A stretch of DNA of 64,000 bases from Pseudomonas sp. 5P_3.1_Bac2. GTDB lineage: Bacteria; Pseudomonadota; Gammaproteobacteria; Pseudomonadales; Pseudomonadaceae. Location: assembly GCF_025465995.1 (NCBI RefSeq), contig NZ_JANLNY010000030.1, positions 1-64,000 of the forward strand. The letters are read 5' to 3'. Below, in pieces: positions 58,260 through 64,000 of this stretch. Numbering within the stretch: position 1 is the stretch's first letter; the number at the start of each line of letters is the position of its first letter. The notes under the pieces were generated by a model. It was given only the letters and a program-made list of their open reading frames with translations. It ran no database searches and was not told the origin of the DNA. Both the position numbers and the translations under genes were made by a program.

Positions 58260-59236
58260 GGCTTACGCTCCTTACACACCAGCCAGATAAACAACGGCGC
58301 ACCGAGTAGGGCGGTGAGCACCCCCAGATTCAGCTCGCGGCCCACCGGCAGCAAGCGCACGCCAATATCGGCCAAACACACCAAGGCGGCGCCGGCCAAG
58401 GCCGAGGGCAGCAGCAGGCGATCAGGGCGCTGACGGACCAAGGGGCGCAGTAAATGCGGCACCAGCAAACCCACGAACGCGATGCCGCCGGCCACCGCCA
58501 CTGCCGCGCCGACCAGCAGGGCGCAGCCCAAGACAATCAAACGGCTGCTGCGCGGGTAATTCAGGCCCATGCTCTGCACCACCGCTTCACCCAAGCTCAA
58601 GCCGAGCAACAGGCGCCGTTGGCGGTAGATCAGGACAAAGCCCAGCAGCAACGCCGGGCCAATAATCAGCAGGTGATCCAGGCCGCGTTCAGCCACCGAG
58701 CCGAGCAGCCAGAACACCAGCTCCTGCATGGCGTAGGGATTGGGCGCGAAGTTCAGCACCGCGGCCAGCAGGGCGCCGCTTAAGGTACTGATCGCCAGCC
58801 CCGCCATCAGCACCATACCCGCGCCGTTGCGCCCGGCTAAGGCCAGCATCAACAGCAAGGCCAGCGCCGCACCGAGCAAGCCGGCCAAGGCCGGGGCCAA
58901 GGCGCCGGCCCAAGGCAGCAGGCCGAAATAAAACACTGACGCGGCGCCCAATGCCGCGCCTTGGCTGGCGCCGGTCAGGCCCGGATCGGCCAGCGGGTTA
59001 CGCAGCAAACCTTGCAGTGCGGCGCCGGCCAAGCCTAAGGCGGCGCCGACGCAGAGGGCCAGTAAGGTGCGCGGCAGGCGAATTTCGCCGACGACAATGG
59101 CCGCCATGCTGCGCTCACCAGCCAGCCATTCGAGCAGGCCGCTGACGCCGCTAACGCTGCTGGAACCGAGGTTGAGCGAGAGCAGGGCGAGGGCGATGAG
59201 CAGCAGGCCCAGCAGCGGATTAATCAGTCGAGCCAT
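58250..59236 (-). CDS. btuC: Vitamin B12 ABC transporter permease
   Basis: A 328-aa FecCD-family permease with about ten hydrophobic helices and the family segments GEIRLPRTLLALCVGAALGL, GLLRNPLADPGLTGASQGA and LRPLVRQRPDRLLLPSALAG. The ATG at 59236 (MARLINPLLGLLL) gives the normal length; a frame to 59311 lies inside btuF. It overlaps the btuF end by 13 bases. Confidence 0.92.
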   Translation of the reverse strand: MARLINPLLGLLLIALALLSLNLGSSSVSGVSGLLEWLAGERSMAAIVVGEIRLPRTLLALCVGAALGLAGAALQGLLRNPLADPGLTGASQGAALGAASVFYFGLLPWAGALAPALAGLLGAALALLLMLALAGRNGAGMVLMAGLAISTLSGALLAAVLNFAPNPYAMQELVFWLLGSVAERGLDHLLIIGPALLLGFVLIYRQRRLLLGLSLGEAVVQSMGLNYPRSSRLIVLGCALLVGAAVAVAGGIAFVGLLVPHLLRPLVRQRPDRLLLPSALAGAALVCLADIGVRLLPVGRELNLGVLTALLGAPLFIWLVCKERKPWR

Positions 59237-59997
59237 TGTTGCAGTTGTCCTATCAGTTCCCAGGTCCAAGGGCCGGGGCATTGCCAGCGCCAGTAGTCGG
59301 TGCTGAGCCAATGCTCGGCGGGCACGGCGCGGTGCAGCGCGGGGTGTTCGGCGAATTGGTTGGCCAGGGCTTGATGTTCCGGCGCGGCCCAGAGAATGGC
59401 ATCCGGCGGATCGCTGACCAACTGTTCGAGATCCAAACTCTGATAGCCCGGGCTTTGCAGATAATTACGCCAACCGGCGCGGCTCAGGATGGCATTTTCG
59501 AGGGTGTCAGTGCCGGTGCCGATACCGTTGGGGCCGAGCAGCAGCAAGCGTTTCTGGCTGAGCCGGGCATGCGCCGGCGGGATCTGACTGGCGCGCTCGG
59601 GCGGTAAGCCGAGTACGCGCAGGATCTGCCGTTCGTAGTCCTGCACTTGCTCCAGGGTTTGCGGCAGCGGTAGCACTTCGACTTTTATCCCCAGCTCGAT
59701 TAGACGCTTGCGCAGCAAGCTCGCCGCGTATTGGCCCACCACCACTTGATCGGGCTTAAGTGCGTAGATCTGCTCCAGGCTGCCGTCGTGGGCCGGCCAG
59801 TTGTCACCAAGCCAAGCCACTGGATAACGCTGATGCAGCGGCGACAACGCGGCCACTTGCGCAGGCCTGGCGTAGTAAGCCAGCAGCCAGTCCATGCACA
59901 GGTCCAGCGATACCACGCGGCTGGGCGCCGCCTGGCTGAGCGGGCAAAGCAGGATGGCGATTAGCGCAAGCAACAGTCGCACAGTGGCTCCAGGCAT
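59224..59997 (-). CDS. btuF: Periplasmic vitamin B12-binding protein
   Basis: A 257-aa class III solute-binding protein: signal peptide about 1-23 (VRLLLALIAILLCPLSQA), then SRVVSLDLCMDWLLAYY, LEQIYALKPDQVVVGQY, and the C-terminal LSTDYWRWQCPGPWTWELIG. It delivers B12 from BtuB to BtuCD. The 66-base gap after btuB contains no clear terminator. Confidence 0.9.
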   Translation of the reverse strand: MPGATVRLLLALIAILLCPLSQAAPSRVVSLDLCMDWLLAYYARPAQVAALSPLHQRYPVAWLGDNWPAHDGSLEQIYALKPDQVVVGQYAASLLRKRLIELGIKVEVLPLPQTLEQVQDYERQILRVLGLPPERASQIPPAHARLSQKRLLLLGPNGIGTGTDTLENAILSRAGWRNYLQSPGYQSLDLEQLVSDPPDAILWAAPEHQALANQFAEHPALHRAVPAEHWLSTDYWRWQCPGPWTWELIGQLQQWLD

Positions 59998-60063
59998 AAC
60001 GCCAGCCGTAGCTGGCGCGAGAAATAGGGCGGGCGGCGCAGGGTAGCGCAGCCCGCGAGGGCG

Positions 60064-61971
60064 TTACAGTTCAGGGCTCCAGGTCATGCCGAGCATGAAC
60101 GACGACGGTGTTTCTTGGTAGCCGTGCTGCGTGCCGTTGTAGCTGTACAGCAAGCGGCTGTAGTCCTTGTCCAAGGCGTTGGCCCACTTCAGGTCGAAGG
60201 CCAGTTCCTTCGTGGCTTGCCAGCTGGTGCGCAGATCGACCACGCCATAGCCGCCGATCTTCGTGGTGTTGGCGGCATCGCCATAGCTGCTGCTCACTGC
60301 CGTGAAGCTGGCGCCAACGCCAAAGTCGCCAAACTGCCGGTCTACATCCAGGCTCAGGGTGCGGCGGGCACGGTTGGGCAGGGTGTGGCCGGTGCTGCGA
60401 TCACGGGGATCGATGATGCTGATGCCGAGGTTGCTCTGCCAGCCGAAAAGCTCTTGTTTCAGGCTGGCTTCGAAGCCGTGGATGCGCGCCCGCGATACGT
60501 TAGCGGTGGTGCTCTCCCAGGTCAGCGGATCGCTGATCACGGCAATCAGGTTGCGGAAATCAGTGCGGTACAGCGAAGCCTCGAAGCTGGTGCTATCGCT
60601 GAGTTGGCTGCGCCATTGCAACTCGTAGCTCTTGGACTTTTCCGGCTGCAGGTTAGGGTTGCCCTGGTAGCCACTGTCGTAGGGCCAGTAGAGGTCGGCG
60701 AAGGTCGGCACGCGGAAGCCTTCGGCGTAAGACGCAATCACCTGGTTGCTGTCGTTCAGCGGCACGGTGAGGGCGGCGTTGAAGGTGTTTTCGCTGCCGA
60801 ACTGCTCGTTGTCGTCGTGGCGCATGCCCAGTTCGGTGCTGAAGCTGTCACCCTGGAAGCTGTGCTGAGCGAACAGCGCGTGGTTGTCGCGGTCGTTCTG
60901 GGCGAAGTCGTTGCTGCTGCGTACTTTGTCGTTCAGGTACTCAGCGCCGGCGCGCAGGCTGTGGCCATTGCCCAAGGTCAGGGTGTTGAGCCAGGTAACG
61001 GTGTCGCGGTAGGTGTTATTCACCGTGCTGCCGGGGAACAGCTTATCGAAGTTCTCTTGCTTGTCTTCGCTGTGGCCCAGCTCGACGCGGCTGCTCCACA
61101 GGTCATTGATGCGCGCATCGAGATAGGCCGAGCTGCTGCTGACGCTGTATTCGTCGTAGGGCTTGGACGGGCTGCTGGTAAAGGTGCTGCTGTCCCAGCG
61201 ACCGAAGGGGTTGTCGAATTCGGTTTTGCCGCGCTGATCGAGCAGGGACAAACCCACTTCGATGTCGTCGCTCAGTTGGTGGCTCAGGTTGGCGCTGATC
61301 GAGCGGTTGCGGTAGGCGTCGTGGTCGCGGTCCTCCGGGTAAGAGGTGCGGGTGCGGTCGAAACCTTGGGTGTCTTCCAGCGCTGCGGTGAGGTTAAAGC
61401 GGGTGCGTTCATCGCCCCCGGACAAGCCCAGGCTGCGCTCCCAGGTGCCGTCACTACCGCCGGCAATGCGCACGTAAGGGTTGAGGCCCTGGGCCTTGCC
61501 GCGCCGGGTAAACACTTGTACCACGCCGCCCATGGCGTCGGCGCCGTAGATGGCCGAGCGCGGCCCGCGCAGTACTTCGACCCGCTCGATTTGGTCGACG
61601 CTTAGGTACTGCAGGCTGGCGCCGCCGATGGTCGCTGAGCCCACACGTACGCCATCGATCAGCACCAGGCTTTGGGACGTGCTGGTGCCACGGATATACA
61701 GGCCATAGTTGGCGCCACGGCCGCCATAGTTAGCCACCTGTACGCCCGGCACATGGGTGAGTAATTCGAGCACGTTGCTTGGGCGCAGGCGTTCGATGTC
61801 GGCGCGGGTGAACACGCTGCTGGCGGTGGTGGATTCGCTGCGTTGTTGCACTTCACGGTTGCCGCTGATCAGCGCATCCGGCAACTGCAAGGCGTCATCG
61901 CGGCTGGCCGCGTGGGCTTGGAAGACACTGGGAGCTAGGGCGATGGCCCAAGCAAGACGAGACATTTTCAT
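60064..61971 (-). CDS. btuB: TonB-dependent vitamin B12 outer membrane receptor
   Basis: A 635-aa TonB-dependent transporter: signal peptide about 1-21 (ending FQAHA), a TonB-box-like LQLPDALIS, the plug domain (RPSNVLELLTHVPGVQVANY; QIERVEVLRGPRSAIYGADA) and a 22-strand barrel. Assignment to B12 rests on the cobalamin riboswitch upstream and btuFCD downstream. The C-terminus reads MLGMTWSPEL, without the usual terminal Phe or Trp. Start ATG at 61971 has GAGGA nine bases upstream, which is inside a hairpin; ATG at 61965 is an alternative. Confidence 0.93.
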   Translation of the reverse strand: MKMSRLAWAIALAPSVFQAHAASRDDALQLPDALISGNREVQQRSESTTASSVFTRADIERLRPSNVLELLTHVPGVQVANYGGRGANYGLYIRGTSTSQSLVLIDGVRVGSATIGGASLQYLSVDQIERVEVLRGPRSAIYGADAMGGVVQVFTRRGKAQGLNPYVRIAGGSDGTWERSLGLSGGDERTRFNLTAALEDTQGFDRTRTSYPEDRDHDAYRNRSISANLSHQLSDDIEVGLSLLDQRGKTEFDNPFGRWDSSTFTSSPSKPYDEYSVSSSSAYLDARINDLWSSRVELGHSEDKQENFDKLFPGSTVNNTYRDTVTWLNTLTLGNGHSLRAGAEYLNDKVRSSNDFAQNDRDNHALFAQHSFQGDSFSTELGMRHDDNEQFGSENTFNAALTVPLNDSNQVIASYAEGFRVPTFADLYWPYDSGYQGNPNLQPEKSKSYELQWRSQLSDSTSFEASLYRTDFRNLIAVISDPLTWESTTANVSRARIHGFEASLKQELFGWQSNLGISIIDPRDRSTGHTLPNRARRTLSLDVDRQFGDFGVGASFTAVSSSYGDAANTTKIGGYGVVDLRTSWQATKELAFDLKWANALDKDYSRLLYSYNGTQHGYQETPSSFMLGMTWSPEL

Positions 61972-61980
61972 TATGATTAT

Positions 61981-62009
61981 TCCTCAAAAGGTCGGAAGAC
62001 TTTTGAGGA
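61981..62009 (-). promoter_or_regulatory. RBS-sequestering hairpin of the B12 riboswitch
   Basis: On the minus strand TCCTCAAAAG (62009-62000) pairs perfectly over ten bases with CTTTTGAGGA (61990-61981) around nine loop bases. The GAGGA is the ribosome site of btuB, so closing the stem blocks initiation. No T-run follows, pointing to translational control. Confidence 0.7.
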
Positions 62010-62084
62010 GGGCAGGGGCAAGAACGGGGTGCGGGCAGACGCAACCTGAGCTTGACGGTGATGCCCTCCGCAACACCTGTCACA

Positions 62085-62275
62085 TCCACTAAGGCCGGTC
62101 TCCGGACTCTCGACTTGATCACTTCGCCTTCCCAGAATTAACCAGTGGCCAATGAAGTGACGGGCAGATGCGGTGCATCTGCGTCGATTACCGTTGCGGG
62201 GGCAGTGCCGGGATTGCTCGTTTTGAGCGCACCGGCTTCCCGTTTAACGCCTGCTGTTGCACAGCTCGGCGCACC
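62085..62275 (-). promoter_or_regulatory. Cobalamin (AdoCbl-type) riboswitch
   Basis: Minus-strand blocks in order: GGTGCGCC, AACGGGAAGCCGGTGCG, CAATCCCGGCACTGCCCCCGC AACGGTAA, GCCACTGG, GGGAAGGCGAAGTG and the B12-box end GAGTCCGGAGACCGGCCT. These match the cobalamin aptamer core. It lies between dxs and btuB, so the btu operon should be off when B12 is plentiful. Ends of the element are approximate. Confidence 0.93.
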
Positions 62276-62285
62276 TTTACGGAAG

Positions 62286-62312
62286 TAAAACGCCGCGCAC
62301 CTTAATGCGCGG
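62286..62312 (-). terminator. Candidate terminator of dxs
   Basis: CCGCGCA (62312-62306 on the minus strand) pairs perfectly with TGCGCGG (62299-62293) around TTAAGG, followed by CGTTTTAC. The stem overlaps a possible btu promoter (TTGTAA, 17 bases, TAAGGT). It lies 50 bases after dxs. Confidence 0.45.
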
Positions 62313-62361
62313 TACAGCCAATTACAAGCCAGCGTAGTGGCATTTACCCCAGACGCTGCTT

Positions 62362-64000
62362 TTAGTCGCGGCTCAGCAGGGCTAAACGAGCGTTGACCGC
62401 GCGGGCGATGCCGGCGCCGTCCAGACCGCACTCGGCGAGCATCTGCGTCGGCTGCGCGTGTTCCACGTAATAGTCGGGCAGGCCCAGGTGCAGCACGGGT
62501 TTGACTATGCCGTCTTGGGCCAGGAACTCGCTCACCGCACTGCCGGCGCCGCCCATGATGCTGTTCTCTTCGATGGTCACCAGCAGCTCATGACTGGCCG
62601 CCAGCTCACGCAGCAGTTGCTCATCCAGGGGCTTCACAAAGCGCATGTCGACCACTGTGGCGTTGAGCGCTTCGGCCACGTGCAGGGCTTCAGTCAGTTG
62701 CACACCGAACACCAGCAAGGCGACTTTTGCACCTTGACGACGGACCACGCCTTTACCGATTTCGAGGGGTTTAAGCTCGCTATCAATCGGTGCATTAGGC
62801 CCGCTGCCCCGTGGGTAACGTACCGCCGCCGGGCCTTGGAACTGGTAGCCGGTGGTGAGCATGGCGCGCAGCTCGTTCTCATCGCTGGGGGTCATGATGA
62901 GCATGCCAGGGATGCAGCGCAGGTACGACAGATCAAAGCTGCCGGCGTGGGTCGGACCGTCTTCGCCGACTAGACCGGCGCGGTCGATGGCAAACAGCAC
63001 GTCGAGGTTTTGCACGGCGACGTCATGCACCAGTTGGTCGTAGCCACGCTGCAAGAAGGTCGAGTAGATCGCCACCACCGGTTTGGCGCCTTCGCAAGCG
63101 ATGCCGGCAGCCAAAGTCACGGCATGCTGTTCAGCAATGGCCACGTCGAAATAACGCTCGGGATAACGCTCGCTAAAGGCGACCAGATCCGAGCCTTCTT
63201 TCATCGCCGGAGTGATGCCGACCAAGCGCTTATCGGCCGCGGCCATGTCGCACAGCCACTGACCAAACACGGCCGAGTACTTCGGCCCGCTGCTGGCTTT
63301 CGGCGCGCTGTTAGCGGGCTTTTGCACCGGCTCAAGTTTAGTGATGGCGTGGTAGCCAATCGGGTCGGCTTCGGCGGGGGAGAAGCCTTTGCCTTTTTTC
63401 GTCACCACGTGCAAAAACTGCGGGCCTTCCAGGTCGCGCATGTTGCGCAGGGTGGCCAGCAGGGTCGGCAGGTCGTGGCCGTCGATCGGGCCGATATAGT
63501 TCCAGCCCAACTCTTCAAACAGGGTGCCGGGCAACAACATGCCCTTGCCGTATTCCTCGGTTTTACGGGCGATCTCCCAGGCGCCGGGCAGGCGCGAAAG
63601 AATCTTTTTGCTGCCCTCGCGCATGCTGGCGTAGGTCCGGCTAGAGAGAATCTTGGCCAGGTAGCTGGACAGCCCGCCGACGTTCTTGGAGATCGACATG
63701 TCGTTGTCGTTGAGCACCACCAGCATATTGGCGCCAACTTCCGGAGCGTGGTTGAGGGCTTCGAAGGCCATGCCCGCAGTCATCGCACCGTCGCCAATCA
63801 CCGCCACGGCCTTGCGCTTGCTGCCTTGCAGGCGGGCGCCGATGGCCATGCCCAAGGCGGCACTGATGCTGGTGCTGGAGTGGCCCACGCCAAAGGTGTC
63901 GTAGGGGCTTTCGCTGCGCCGAGGGAAGGCGGCGATGCCGTCTTTCTGACGCAGGGTCGCCATCTCCTCCCGGCGGCCGGTGAGGATCTTATGCGGATAG
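62362..64000 (-). CDS. dxs: 1-deoxy-D-xylulose-5-phosphate synthase (5' end outside window)
   Basis: Thiamine diphosphate enzyme that condenses pyruvate and glyceraldehyde 3-phosphate to start the MEP isoprenoid pathway. About 546 C-terminal residues are present; the frame runs to the window edge (YPHKILTGRREEMATLRQK), so the in-frame ATG at 63963 is internal. Visible are the thiamine-diphosphate motif GDGAMTAGMAFEALNHA, the IAEQHAVTLAAG segment with the catalytic Glu region, DRAGLVGEDGPTHAG and RYPRGSG. Roughly the first 85-90 residues are missing. It depends on the product of thiL encoded 8 kb away. Confidence 0.97.
   Translation of the reverse strand, partial: YPHKILTGRREEMATLRQKDGIAAFPRRSESPYDTFGVGHSSTSISAALGMAIGARLQGSKRKAVAVIGDGAMTAGMAFEALNHAPEVGANMLVVLNDNDMSISKNVGGLSSYLAKILSSRTYASMREGSKKILSRLPGAWEIARKTEEYGKGMLLPGTLFEELGWNYIGPIDGHDLPTLLATLRNMRDLEGPQFLHVVTKKGKGFSPAEADPIGYHAITKLEPVQKPANSAPKASSGPKYSAVFGQWLCDMAAADKRLVGITPAMKEGSDLVAFSERYPERYFDVAIAEQHAVTLAAGIACEGAKPVVAIYSTFLQRGYDQLVHDVAVQNLDVLFAIDRAGLVGEDGPTHAGSFDLSYLRCIPGMLIMTPSDENELRAMLTTGYQFQGPAAVRYPRGSGPNAPIDSELKPLEIGKGVVRRQGAKVALLVFGVQLTEALHVAEALNATVVDMRFVKPLDEQLLRELAASHELLVTIEENSIMGGAGSAVSEFLAQDGIVKPVLHLGLPDYYVEHAQPTQMLAECGLDGAGIARAVNARLALLSRD

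Noticed and set aside
60115..61605. 496-codon plus-strand frame inside btuB
   Set aside because: Antisense to a clear TonB-dependent receptor; Ala/Val/Gly-rich low-complexity product typical of a GC-rich shadow frame.
62138..62431. 97-codon minus-strand frame between dxs and btuB
   Set aside because: It overlaps the cobalamin aptamer core; conserved RNA blocks explain the sequence better than coding.

Overview
The window is a chromosomal backbone segment from a Pseudomonas species (Gammaproteobacteria). Three things point there. The gene order matches, from memory, several blocks of the P. aeruginosa map: birA-coaX-SPOR-tRNAs-tuf-secE-nusG-rpl-rpoBC-str-S10-spc-alpha, then ftnA-uvrA-MFS-ssb, then the oprG/zinc-ABC block, then cnoX to nrdR-rib-nusB-thiL-pgpA-ribA-dxs. 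The proteins read as pseudomonad versions (1357-aa RpoB, 1399-aa RpoC with a TTG start, 397-aa EF-Tu in two copies). Codon use is typical of the genus. I see no phage, IS element, integron, CRISPR array, toxin-antitoxin or defence island.

Layout. 1-2452: birA, coaX and a SPOR-domain protein. 2552-5239: tRNA-Tyr, tRNA-Gly and tRNA-Thr feeding the first tuf copy, then tRNA-Trp-secE-nusG. 5356-16186: rplKA, rplJL and rpoBC. 16224-20657: str operon (rpsL, rpsG, fusA, second tuf). 20706-27400: S10 operon running into the first half of spc, ending at two strong tandem terminators. 27464-31484: second half of spc (rpsH to secY and rpmJ), apparently with its own promoter. 31529-34484: alpha operon (rpsM, rpsK, rpsD, rpoA, rplQ). 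34714-40106: ftnA, uvrA (reverse), a YajR-type MFS transporter, ssb. 40125-46161: two sugar-nucleotide-type SDR proteins, an OmpW/OprG porin with an Anr-like promoter, and a four-gene reverse-strand operon (His-rich periplasmic protein, ABC ATPase, permease, DUF3299 protein) behind a good Zur box. 46286-48728: a small unknown protein, CnoX-like thioredoxin, methyltransferase and YbaY-like lipoprotein. 48841-56967: nrdR, ribD, an FMN riboswitch, ribC, ribBA, ribH, nusB, thiL, pgpA, a retropepsin-like protease, ribA and a small membrane protein. 56987-62275: a reverse-strand vitamin B12 uptake operon (btuB, btuF, btuC, btuD and a PduO-fold protein) behind a cobalamin riboswitch. 62362-64000: dxs, cut by the window edge.

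How the genes work together. The first half is the transcription and translation core, divided into operons by hinges in which a terminator hairpin lies directly against or overlaps the next promoter. The second half is small-molecule supply: zinc, riboflavin/FMN, thiamine diphosphate, cobalamin and isoprenoid precursors. Its control elements fit their pathways: Zur for zinc, FMN riboswitch for riboflavin, B12 riboswitch for btuB.

No spectacular unknown system is evident. The best leads are a 31-codon reading frame between the FMN riboswitch and ribC, the zinc-type operon of incompletely defined mechanism, a PduO-fold protein and an RmlD-like protein that both lack family catalytic residues, and the split of the spc operon. 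Promoters, operators and hairpins were found by eye and are inference.
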